The notes under the pieces are model-generated. The model worked only from the letters and a program-made list of their open reading frames with translations, did not search any database and was not told the origin of the DNA. From NCBI GenBank assembly GCA_014804755.1, contig JAAUZE010000005.1, forward strand, positions 1-64,000: 64,000 nucleotides of DNA, written 5' to 3'. Numbering within the stretch: position 1 is the stretch's first letter; each line of letters begins with the position of its first letter. The stretch is from Lachnospiraceae bacterium. GTDB lineage: Bacteria; Bacillota; Clostridia; Lachnospirales; Lachnospiraceae. Both the position numbers and the translations under genes were made by a program. Shown piece after piece: positions 34,556 through 42,270 of the stretch.

Positions 34556-35629
34556 TTAGATCACATATACGGGCGCATTCGTCAAAACAGCTAAACGGAA
34601 CACGTTTTTCAGAGATTCGTCGTCATATTTATCTCCATATTTGCTATCGCATTCATCATTGTATTTGCTGTCACATCCATCACTGCATTTGCTGTCGCAT
34701 CCATCACTGCATTTACTATCGCATTCATCATTATATTTACTGTCACATTCACCGTCACGTTGGTAAACAGCATCAAACGACATGTTCTCCTGCGCATAAT
34801 AAGAACGGAGCATTTCCATGATCATCGAAAGCTGCTCCTGACTGCTTCGCACACTCTTTTTATGATAACATCTGACCGCCTCTTTGAGCTGTCTTACATA
34901 CGCATAAAAATCCAGCCCGCTCTCATTCTCCTTCTCATCTTCTTTCGTTGACACACGCCCTGCCAACTGATCAAATTCTTTATCCAAGACGGCAGTTCCC
35001 TCCAAAACAGCCCGTACTTCATAATACCCGATCAGACCGTCCGTATCCTGTACAAGCCCTTTCCAGTCATATCCGCCTAAATTCGTCGCCCTTTGCTCAT
35101 GCAATGCTTCAAATAACAGCCATGGATCACTCTTTTTCTGCGGATAGTTTTCACGGAATAAATAATTGATCCACCCCGTATACACACGCGAAGTTACAAA
35201 CTCACCATTTACGTGCGGAACTGCCGTTCCATCCAAATACAGACTTTGCAGCACATATGCGGCTACTACGACATGGTGAAAATCACTCCAACCGATCTTA
35301 TTGCTCCACACGCCATCCCTCTCTGCGCTAAAACCTGCATTTTCCCAACAATCATCCTCAAAATAATTATAGTAAAAATTCATCTTTGCGTTCTGCATGG
35401 AAGCTTTCTTCAGTACCCTTGTCTGCTTATCACATAGTTGTACCATCTTCAGTTCCATCATTCCGCCCGCCTGAAACAATTTCTCGATCCGCCTCTGAAA
35501 TTCCTCCTTTTTCACATCCGGTACCCTGACACCGTCTTGTTGTAGTAATCCTGCAAATGTCCCCATCCCATTTCCCTCCATCATCCCCAAAAATTGGTGA
35601 ATTGACATTTTCATAAGCTTTGCTGTCAT
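34556..35629 (-). CDS. Unknown protein with Cys-Asp-Ser-Lys repeat array; N-terminal part of an interrupted gene
   Basis: A 357-residue product. Residues 1-240 look like a folded helical domain with no family I recognise. Near residues 293-333 is an array of five 8-residue units of the type CDSKYNDE/CDSKCSDG, rich in Cys and Asp. After it, SLKNVFRLAVLTNAPVYVI runs straight into a TAA, beyond which the frame continues for 215 codons (see 33908-34552). The truncated product may still be made. A hairpin terminator lies upstream at 35700-35724, so it is probably transcribed independently of the XRE gene. Confidence 0.6.
   Translation of the reverse strand: MTAKLMKMSIHQFLGMMEGNGMGTFAGLLQQDGVRVPDVKKEEFQRRIEKLFQAGGMMELKMVQLCDKQTRVLKKASMQNAKMNFYYNYFEDDCWENAGFSAERDGVWSNKIGWSDFHHVVVAAYVLQSLYLDGTAVPHVNGEFVTSRVYTGWINYLFRENYPQKKSDPWLLFEALHEQRATNLGGYDWKGLVQDTDGLIGYYEVRAVLEGTAVLDKEFDQLAGRVSTKEDEKENESGLDFYAYVRQLKEAVRCYHKKSVRSSQEQLSMIMEMLRSYYAQENMSFDAVYQRDGECDSKYNDECDSKCSDGCDSKCSDGCDSKYNDECDSKYGDKYDDESLKNVFRLAVLTNAPVYVI
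34631..34753. repeat. Imperfect 24-base tandem repeat, about five copies, inside a coding region
   Basis: Units encode CDSK(Y/C)(N/S)D(E/G) on the minus strand. The period is 24 bases, a multiple of three. Neighbouring units differ by a few bases, so the array is partly degenerate. No spacers or conserved repeat ends are present. Confidence 0.85.
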
Positions 35630-35699
35630 TCACCAAACTATCCGCATCAAAATAACTTTACCGTATCATTTATCATTTGTCATTGAACCTGTAATTCAA

Positions 35700-35724
35700 A
35701 ACAGGAACCGATTCGGTTCCTGTT
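35700..35724 (-). terminator. Probable intrinsic terminator after the XRE regulator gene
   Basis: A perfect 10-12 bp hairpin, AACAGGAACC with its complement around GATTC, followed on the minus strand by TTTTG. It is 34 bases past the stop codon of the XRE gene. The T run is short, so efficiency may be modest. No reading frame is seen in the rest of 35630-35758. Confidence 0.6.
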
Positions 35725-35758
35725 CTATGACATCATGGGTGATGGGATGTCGCATATG

Positions 35759-36076
35759 TTATGCCGCACGCAGCTTTCTGACGGCGTTGTAATAGACTGA
35801 CATTCTTATATAAAATGATTTTTGATCAACCGGCTTCTGCGCTGTCCGATTTCCAACGATCATATGATCCATCGGTATCTGAAAAAGCTCCGATAACGCA
35901 TAGAGATGATCGACTGATGGCATACTGCAACCGTTCAGCCAGCGATATACACTTTGCACACAGGATAGTCCCAAATAGTCCTGTACGGCTTTAGGCGATA
36001 TTTTTTTCCGCTTCATAATCTGACCCAACCGAATACCGGTCGCTTTAATATTGATTGTAGGGTACATTATTTTCAT
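35759..36076 (-). CDS. XRE-family helix-turn-helix regulator
   Basis: A 105-residue DNA-binding protein. The helix-turn-helix lies at about residues 14-70 (RLGQIMKRKKISPKAVQDYL, then VQSVYRWLNGCSMPSVDHLYAL), which matches the XRE pattern with a recognition helix SVYRWLNG. There is no other domain, only a short basic C-terminal helix. GGAG lies two bases before the first ATG, and a second ATG follows three codons later. The target is unknown; the neighbouring unknown genes are candidates. Confidence 0.82.
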   Translation of the reverse strand: MKIMYPTINIKATGIRLGQIMKRKKISPKAVQDYLGLSCVQSVYRWLNGCSMPSVDHLYALSELFQIPMDHMIVGNRTAQKPVDQKSFYIRMSVYYNAVRKLRAA

Positions 36077-36100
36077 GTCTCCATATAAAAAAATTTTTCA

Positions 36101-36517
36101 TTATGCTTTTTTATCAAATAAGGAACCATTCTCACTACCTGCCAAATTGATGAACGATTCTTCATCATTATGCGGAAAAAGCAATTCCATATATAAATTT
36201 CCAAGCAGGTTCTTTACTCTGTCTGCATTCGCACTTGAATAGGGAATCTCACGCATTTCCAAACGTTTCAGATTCTCCAGGATTTTTTCTATGTTCTGCC
36301 GCTCAGATAGCTTTGGCTTCGTTTGATCATCTGATGGCTCTGATGCCGGCGGCTCCATGATCGGTTTGGTTTCAGGAATATTATAGATTACATTTTTACA
36401 TGTTTTCGCAAAGCATTCCGGATCATACTCCGCCAAATAACCCAGATCGTCCATCGTCAGTGCTTTTTTATGATGAATTTTCAGATAGATATTAACAAGA
36501 CGAGTATCCTTTCCCAT
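36101..36517 (-). CDS. Unknown protein, 138 residues
   Basis: An acidic, helix-rich cytosolic protein. The N-terminal LTMDDLGYLAEYDPECFAKTCKNVIYNIPE segment (given here as two parts: LTMDDLGYLAEYDPECF and AKTCKNVIYNIPE) resembles a small protein I associate with Lachnospiraceae, without known function. A proline-rich linker then leads to a C-terminal helical domain. The start is uncertain: ATGs at 36517, 36535 and 36574 are in frame, and only the first has a GGAG nearby, too close at 2 bases. It is followed after 24 bases by the XRE gene, so the two may form an operon. Confidence 0.6.
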   Translation of the reverse strand: MGKDTRLVNIYLKIHHKKALTMDDLGYLAEYDPECFAKTCKNVIYNIPETKPIMEPPASEPSDDQTKPKLSERQNIEKILENLKRLEMREIPYSSANADRVKNLLGNLYMELLFPHNDEESFINLAGSENGSLFDKKA

Positions 36518-36626
36518 ATCTCCTTTATCCCCCATTAGAATCACTGCACTATCAAATGAACAAATCAATATCATATAATTTCATAGGATTTATGTACTAA
36601 ATAATCCTATTATACACAGCCATCCG

Positions 36627-38360
36627 TCAGAATTGAATAAACCGGATGTCTCCCCTTGCATAATAAGCGGCATAATCCTCTGATATATAGTAATAATCTG
36701 CCACCGGACAGCGGAGCAGCTTCATCACATTCGCTTTCGTTTCCGCTGTCCATGGATAAGCAACTCTCTCCATTTCATAGCCGGAATTTTCTACCGCCTC
36801 TTTGAGCATTTCATCCGGATCGTCATCCGCCGCCGCATCAATCCAGTATGCCATGCCGGCTCCATAATAATCCTCCCCGTCCTCCGGATATCGTCCGCCG
36901 TCCTGCCACCATCCCTCGGGAAATGGATGAAAAGAAAAATAAACGGCAGGATAATCATTACTTCTCGGTTCGAAACCGTTAAACGTAAGAAAGACCGATT
37001 CAAAATCTTCCTCATCTATTTTTATGCTGTCCTCTATTTCGACATAGCTTCCATATTTCTCTGTTCCCTCATCCGGCGATCTCGCCACATATACATAATA
37101 TTTCCCATTCCTATAATCATTTACATAATTGATCAGGGGATAATCCCAATGAAAACCATAAGACTCTTCTTTATCCACCACGATCTGCCCCTCCCGGTAC
37201 CCCAAATGAATCCTGATCCCGCCTTTCCAAGAGGAAGCAGAAAAATAAGTATCTTGTGAAAACACTTCCGTCCCATCCGGTACCAGTATGTCGGTAAAAC
37301 CCCTCCTAAAATCGATATTCTCTGCTAATATAACGTAATCATCTTCATTTACGGGAGAAATAATATAGATAGCGCCCTCATTCTCTTCATACATCTGCCA
37401 AACCGCTTCCACATAAGCAAAGATTTCTTCCCTTCCATCTCCGGTAATATCATATGTAGAAAACCTGTCAAGTGTATAAGGCAAATCCGCCCGTTCCAAC
37501 TTAGCTTCTCCACCCATCAGCATAACTTCAGCCAGCTCTAAAAGTCCCTCCCTCACCATCTCATTATTTTTATAGACTTTAGGGAAATCACAATATCCGT
37601 AATACTCCCCATAGAATCTTGAAAAGTCGCTCTCATAATAAAGCGGAAGCTCATAATCATCAAAATCTGTGGCAATATCATTCTCCGTCCCCTGTTCCGT
37701 TTCTACTTCCACTTGTATTTCCGCTTCTCTGTCTGTACTCCGTTCCAGTACCATTTCCGTCCTGCCATCAACAAGCATCTCCTGATATCGATAAGTTACA
37801 TCAAAAGCCGGAAGCATATATATTTGGCCAGAAATTCCCAAATAGTAACAATTGTCAAAATACGCAGTAATGGTATCTCCGATCCGTTCCCATCTTCCAA
37901 AATCTACATTTCTACTTCCGTAATGCACTACCTGTCCGTCCGGTGAAAAACGGGTTCTATAAGTTGTTTTCCAGTCATCTGTCTCTGTGTCCGGCATATT
38001 TCTCCATGTTCCGTCAACGACCACAGCCGCCACTTCTGTACTTTCCGCATGTTCCCGCATCAGGGCCGCCTCTTCCGTACTTTCCGAATCGTCCTGCATC
38101 AAAGCCGTTGTTTCTTCCGCGGTATCAGAATCAGGAATCTGCACATCTTTATCATCTTGAGTGTACGGATAAATTCCTGTTTCTGCTTTCCCTGTACCAA
38201 AATATTCTCCGTCCCGACCAGAATCGGCAGTTTTCATACCGAAGACAAACCAAAAACAAAACACAAAAAACGCTTGCATAATGATTATTTTATGTCCGCA
38301 TATCATTATAACCGCATCATAAATGATAGCAGTCCGCTTACATCCCTTTTCCGACTTCAT
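36627..38360 (-). CDS. Membrane-anchored or secreted protein of unknown function
   Basis: A 577-residue protein with one hydrophobic segment at about residues 24-42, an acidic Thr/Glu-rich linker (about 45-115), and a large extracytoplasmic part rich in Tyr, Trp and Asp. Two parts can be seen: a beta-rich, lipocalin-like segment starting at GTWRNMPDTETDDWKTTYRT, and a C-terminal region with YDITGDGREEIFAYVEAVW, like repeat domains with Asp/Gly-rich loops. TAGGAG lies 6 bases before the ATG. No family is recognised; the layout resembles the lipoprotein at 30832-31920. Confidence 0.65.
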   Translation of the reverse strand: MKSEKGCKRTAIIYDAVIMICGHKIIIMQAFFVFCFWFVFGMKTADSGRDGEYFGTGKAETGIYPYTQDDKDVQIPDSDTAEETTALMQDDSESTEEAALMREHAESTEVAAVVVDGTWRNMPDTETDDWKTTYRTRFSPDGQVVHYGSRNVDFGRWERIGDTITAYFDNCYYLGISGQIYMLPAFDVTYRYQEMLVDGRTEMVLERSTDREAEIQVEVETEQGTENDIATDFDDYELPLYYESDFSRFYGEYYGYCDFPKVYKNNEMVREGLLELAEVMLMGGEAKLERADLPYTLDRFSTYDITGDGREEIFAYVEAVWQMYEENEGAIYIISPVNEDDYVILAENIDFRRGFTDILVPDGTEVFSQDTYFSASSWKGGIRIHLGYREGQIVVDKEESYGFHWDYPLINYVNDYRNGKYYVYVARSPDEGTEKYGSYVEIEDSIKIDEEDFESVFLTFNGFEPRSNDYPAVYFSFHPFPEGWWQDGGRYPEDGEDYYGAGMAYWIDAAADDDPDEMLKEAVENSGYEMERVAYPWTAETKANVMKLLRCPVADYYYISEDYAAYYARGDIRFIQF

Positions 38361-38393
38361 TGATATCTCCTACGCATTCCCTGATATGCGTAC

Positions 38394-38873
38394 TTATTTA
38401 TGATACGGCTCCCGGTTCATGATCCGAAACGCGCGGTAAAGCTGCTCTGACAAGATCACGCGCATGAGCTGGTGCGGAAATGTCATATCCGAAAAGCTGA
38501 TCTTTTCATCCGCACGCGAAAGAATCCGATCATGAAGCCCAAGCGATCCCCCGATAACAAAAACGATCCTGCTTTTTCCCGTGCCCATCCATGTTTCGAT
38601 GTGACGCGAAAAACTCACAGAATCATATTTTTTTCCCTCTATCGCAAGCGCAACGACATAATCATCCGGGCGAAGCGTCTTTTCAATCCGCTCCGCCTCT
38701 TTTTGCGTAACTATTTGATCCTCTCGCTCAGAGGCATGTTCTTTTGTCTTTTCATCCGCGACCTCAATAATGCGAAAATCGCAGTATTTTGAAAGACGCT
38801 TTGCATATTCCGCGACCGCATCACGAAAAAAAGCTTCCTTGCATTTACCGACACAGACAACGGTCAGATTCAT
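38394..38873 (-). CDS. rlmH: 23S rRNA (pseudouridine-1915-N3)-methyltransferase RlmH
   Basis: A SPOUT-fold methyltransferase of 159 residues that modifies pseudouridine 1915 of 23S rRNA. The N-terminal VVCVGKCKEAFFRDAVAEYAKRL, the VFVIGGSLGLHDRIL knot segment and the C-terminal LSEQLYRAFRIMNREPYHK are diagnostic. It overlaps the upstream zinc-ribbon gene by 4 bases. Confidence 0.97.
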   Translation of the reverse strand: MNLTVVCVGKCKEAFFRDAVAEYAKRLSKYCDFRIIEVADEKTKEHASEREDQIVTQKEAERIEKTLRPDDYVVALAIEGKKYDSVSFSRHIETWMGTGKSRIVFVIGGSLGLHDRILSRADEKISFSDMTFPHQLMRVILSEQLYRAFRIMNREPYHK

Positions 38874-39829
38874 TCAAACAACTCCTGATATACGTTTTCC
38901 GCCAAGCTGTCGAGATAGGATTCGTCCACCCCGTCAAACTCATCGGCAATTTTTCTCCTGATTGCTTCCGTACGCTTAAAAAAGCAGATTTCCTCAGAGT
39001 CTTCTTCCTCCAGTCCTGCCGCCCCGTCAATGCTCTCCGCAGTCAGATGTGCTTTTACCCATGCATCGATCCGCTCCGTCAGCGCATCCTCATCCGACGC
39101 CTCCGCGCGGCATTTGCGCGCGCCTTTTAAGGAATAAATGCCAAAGCCGATAAAAAACAAAAAGAGCGCAAACATGATCACGTTCATCATGATCCGGTTA
39201 CCAAACCGGATCGGCAGAATGCCAAAATCAATGAGCAGCATTGCAATACAGCCGAGAATACCGAAAACGAGCAGTACCTCTCCCGAGCTTTTTAAATCGT
39301 CCGCCTGTTCGCTTTTTTTGCGGTACACGCCGCCGTTCGGTACACGCAGATCGTTTTCTTTGTCCCTGTCATTTGAGGAACTCCCGCTGTTCAAAACGTC
39401 CTCTGCATCCTCCTGAGATTCCTTACCATCCGCAGAATCCGCCTGATTCATAGCTTCTTCATGATCCGAACTTTCTTCGTCCGTTGCTAATTCTGTTTCG
39501 TTCAGAATATCTCCGCTGTCCAATGCAGATTCAAATCTGTTTTCCGCCTCCGCCGCCGACTCTGCCAGAAATACATGAGCGGCCTGTTTCGCTTTCCGTT
39601 CATGTTTCGGAAGAACATAAAGGCACGCTTCCTCGTCCTCATGTTCGTAAATGACAGGAATGTCATTATACTCCATAAACTTCTGCATGCGCAAGATCAG
39701 TGCTTCTTCCCCTCGGCAAAGCAAGACTTCCTTTCGTTCTTCCAAGGAAGCCACCAGCGTTTCGCCGCAGTCGGCGCACACCGTAACGCCCTCTTTATAT
39801 TCATTTTTACAGACCGGACACCATGGCAT
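38870..39829 (-). CDS. Zinc-ribbon membrane protein of unknown function
   Basis: A 319-residue protein. An N-terminal zinc ribbon (WCPVCKNEYKEGVTVCADCG) is followed by a small alpha/beta domain (about 35-95) of the DUF2007-like kind, a long acidic linker, and two adjacent membrane helices at about residues 185-230, then a C-terminal helical part. The start at 39827-39829 is preferred because GGAGG is 8 bases upstream; an ATG two codons earlier is too close to it. Function unknown; coupled to rlmH by overlap. Confidence 0.75.
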   Translation of the reverse strand: MPWCPVCKNEYKEGVTVCADCGETLVASLEERKEVLLCRGEEALILRMQKFMEYNDIPVIYEHEDEEACLYVLPKHERKAKQAAHVFLAESAAEAENRFESALDSGDILNETELATDEESSDHEEAMNQADSADGKESQEDAEDVLNSGSSSNDRDKENDLRVPNGGVYRKKSEQADDLKSSGEVLLVFGILGCIAMLLIDFGILPIRFGNRIMMNVIMFALFLFFIGFGIYSLKGARKCRAEASDEDALTERIDAWVKAHLTAESIDGAAGLEEEDSEEICFFKRTEAIRRKIADEFDGVDESYLDSLAENVYQELFE

Positions 39830-39905
39830 CGCCATTCCCTCCCTGCTGTTGCGCTTTTCCTATCATGTTCCTTTATTCCCTCGCGGCAGCTTGCTACGGG
39901 GTATT

Positions 39906-41291
39906 TTATTTTCCGGACAAATACTCGTCGATTCCCTTTGCTGCTGCTTTGCCCGCGCCCATCGCCAAAATAACCGTCGCTGCGCCTGTCACGGCATCAC
40001 CGCCTGCAAATACGCCCTCTTTCTCGGTCTTTCCGTTTTCATCGTCCGCGATAATACATTTGCGCTTATCCACCGTCAGCCCCTCCGTAGTCGCAGAGAT
40101 CAACGGATTGGGTGATGTGCCGAGCGCCATGATCACCGTGTCCACCTCAATGACAAACTCGCTTCCTTCTACAGGAACAGGACGGCGCCTGCCGGATGCA
40201 TCCGGCTCACCGAGCTCCATTCTAATGCAGCGGATTCCTTTTACCCAGTTATTTTCGTCTTCCAAGATTTCGACCGGATTGGTCAACAGATCGAAAACGA
40301 TGCCTTCTTCCTTTGCATGATGCACTTCTTCCACTCTGGCCGGAAGCTCTTCCTCGCTGCGCCGATACACAATGTGTACTTCCGCTCCGAGTCGAAGCGC
40401 GGTTCTCGCCGCATCCATCGCTACATTTCCACCGCCCACAACTGCAACCTTTTTGCCGCGCATCAGCGGGGTATCGGCCGTTTCATCAAACGCTTTCATG
40501 AGATTGCTTCTCGTCAGATATTCATTTGCAGAAAAGACACCGTTTGCCTGCTCGCCCGGAATGCTCATAAATTTCGGCAGTCCTGCGCCGGAACCGATAA
40601 ATACCGCCTCAAAGCCCTCGTTCTTCATAAGCTCATCGACCGTAACTGATTTGCCGACCACACAGTTTGTCTCTATCTTTACGCCAAGCGCCTTCACATT
40701 CTCGATCTCTGTGCGCACAACGCTCTCCTTAGGCAGACGGAACTCGGGAATGCCATATACAAGTACGCCACCCGGCTCATGAAGCGCCTCAAAGATCGTC
40801 ACGTCATAGCCCATTTTTGCCAGATCTCCCGCACAGGTAAGGCCGGAGGGACCGGAACCGATCACAGCGACTTTTTTTCCTTTTTTCTCAGCGGAAACCT
40901 TGGGTACGATCCCATTTTCTCTTGCCCAGTCCGCAACAAAGCGCTCCAGCTTACCGATGGAGATCGGCTCGCCCTTGATACCGCGGATACATTTACCCTC
41001 GCACTGGCTCTCCTGCGGGCACACACGACCGCAAACCGCAGGAAGCGCGCTGGACTCCGATATGATCTCATATGCCTTTTCTACATCTCCGAGCTTTACC
41101 TGCTCCACAAACGCCGGAATATTGATGGATACGGGACAACCCTTGATACACTGCGCATTCTTGCAGTTGATACAGCGGGACGCCTCCTCCATCGCTTCAT
41201 CTTTGCCATATCCAAGACATACTTCTTCAAAATTGGTTGCTCTTACAGCCGCTTCCTGCTCGGAAACGGGAACTTTCTTTAATACGTCCAT
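39906..41291 (-). CDS. gltA: NADPH-dependent glutamate synthase small-subunit-type flavoprotein (NfnB/GltA)
   Basis: A 461-residue iron-sulfur flavoprotein. N-terminal cysteines (CINCKNAQCIKGCPV and CGRVCPQESQCEGKC) bind two clusters. An FAD fold follows (AVIGSGPSGLTCAGDLAKMG near residue 150), then an NADP fold (AVVGGGNVAMDAARTALRLG near 290). With the FAD/NAD-binding partner immediately upstream (41321-42202) this is the arrangement of NfnAB, the electron-bifurcating NADH-dependent reduced ferredoxin:NADP+ oxidoreductase of anaerobes; no large glutamate synthase subunit is present here. I favour the Nfn role. Confidence 0.9.
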   Translation of the reverse strand: MDVLKKVPVSEQEAAVRATNFEEVCLGYGKDEAMEEASRCINCKNAQCIKGCPVSINIPAFVEQVKLGDVEKAYEIISESSALPAVCGRVCPQESQCEGKCIRGIKGEPISIGKLERFVADWARENGIVPKVSAEKKGKKVAVIGSGPSGLTCAGDLAKMGYDVTIFEALHEPGGVLVYGIPEFRLPKESVVRTEIENVKALGVKIETNCVVGKSVTVDELMKNEGFEAVFIGSGAGLPKFMSIPGEQANGVFSANEYLTRSNLMKAFDETADTPLMRGKKVAVVGGGNVAMDAARTALRLGAEVHIVYRRSEEELPARVEEVHHAKEEGIVFDLLTNPVEILEDENNWVKGIRCIRMELGEPDASGRRRPVPVEGSEFVIEVDTVIMALGTSPNPLISATTEGLTVDKRKCIIADDENGKTEKEGVFAGGDAVTGAATVILAMGAGKAAAKGIDEYLSGK

Positions 41292-41320
41292 GATTCAAAC
41301 CATACCTTTCTGTCTTTTTC

Positions 41321-42202
41321 TCAGTTGCAGTTACCGCATCCGCCGTGGTGAGTATCTCCCTCTTTTGCGGCAAGATATGCGCGTCCTTCCTCCGTCTTAT
41401 AGATCTGCTGACGCTTCATTGCCTCGTCAAAATGAACCTTATGCCCGTCAAACTCCGGTCCGTCCACGCAGGCAAATTTCACCTCGTCCCCGACGGTCAC
41501 ACGGCAGGCACCGCACATGCCCGTTCCGTCCACCATGATCGGATTTAAGCTGACGATGGTAGGAATTTCCAACTCTTCTGTCATTTTACATACGAATTTC
41601 ATCATGATCATCGGTCCAATTGCGACACAGATGTCATAATGCTTTCCTTCTTCCGTTACCAGATCCTTGATCGTCTGCGTCACCATACCGCTTCTTCCGT
41701 AAGAGCCGTCATCGGTGGTCACATAAAGATTTCCCGCAACTGCCTCCATCTCTTTTTCCAAGATCAGCAGATCCTTTGTCTTTGCACCGACAATGACATC
41801 GGCGTTGACACCGTGCTCTTTTAACCACTTCACCTGCGGGTATACGGGCGCCGTACCGACACCGCCTGCCACAAACAGGATGCTTTTGCTGCGAAGCGCC
41901 TCGTCGGACTCGGCGGTAAGCTCCGACGGACGTCCAAGCGGTCCGACAAAATCGTGGAAGCTGTCGCCTGCCTTCAGATTTGCCATTTTATAGGTGGACG
42001 CTCCGACCGTCTGCAATACAATGGTGACTGTCCCCTTCTCTCTATCATAATCGCAAATGGTAAGCGGTATGCGCTCACTGTTTTCATCCGTTCTGACAAT
42101 CACGAACTGTCCCGGCATACACGCTTCGGCTGTTCTTTTTGCTTCGACTACCATTTTGTAAATATTGGTCGTCAGTTCCTCTGCCTCTAAAATCTTGTAC
42201 AT
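41321..42202 (-). CDS. FAD/NAD-binding ferredoxin-NADP reductase-type subunit (NfnA)
   Basis: A 293-residue protein of the ferredoxin-reductase family that includes the dihydroorotate dehydrogenase electron-transfer subunit. Visible are GQFVIVRTDENSERIPLTI (FAD), VAGGVGTAPVYPQVKWL (NAD), and a C-terminal cysteine cluster MCGACRVTVGDEVKFACVDG that holds a [2Fe-2S] centre. The ATG at 42200-42202 has AAGGAGAG 7 bases upstream. Paired with the GltA-like subunit, 29 bases apart, as in NfnAB. A promoter is predicted at 42242-42270. Confidence 0.9.
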   Translation of the reverse strand: MYKILEAEELTTNIYKMVVEAKRTAEACMPGQFVIVRTDENSERIPLTICDYDREKGTVTIVLQTVGASTYKMANLKAGDSFHDFVGPLGRPSELTAESDEALRSKSILFVAGGVGTAPVYPQVKWLKEHGVNADVIVGAKTKDLLILEKEMEAVAGNLYVTTDDGSYGRSGMVTQTIKDLVTEEGKHYDICVAIGPMIMMKFVCKMTEELEIPTIVSLNPIMVDGTGMCGACRVTVGDEVKFACVDGPEFDGHKVHFDEAMKRQQIYKTEEGRAYLAAKEGDTHHGGCGNCN

Positions 42203-42241
42203 TTCCGTTCTCTCCTTCATTTTTTACTTCATGCCCCGCCT

Positions 42242-42270
42242 ATCATAGCACAATTAAAATCAGAAATCAA
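42242..42270 (-). promoter_or_regulatory. Predicted promoter of the nfn operon
   Basis: On the minus strand TTGATT (42265-42270) and TATGAT (42242-42247) are 17 bases apart, and TGC directly precedes the -10. The -35 lies within the last codons of the upstream zinc-ribbon gene. Confidence 0.55.

Noticed and set aside
34631-34753. Short regular repeats that might suggest a CRISPR array
   Set aside because: The units are contiguous 24-mers within one coding frame, without unique spacers, and no cas genes are near.
39866-39905. GCGGCAGCTTGCTACGGGG stretch after gltA as a repeat element or terminator
   Set aside because: It resembles a palindromic element, but the arms pair poorly here and only one copy was noticed in the window.
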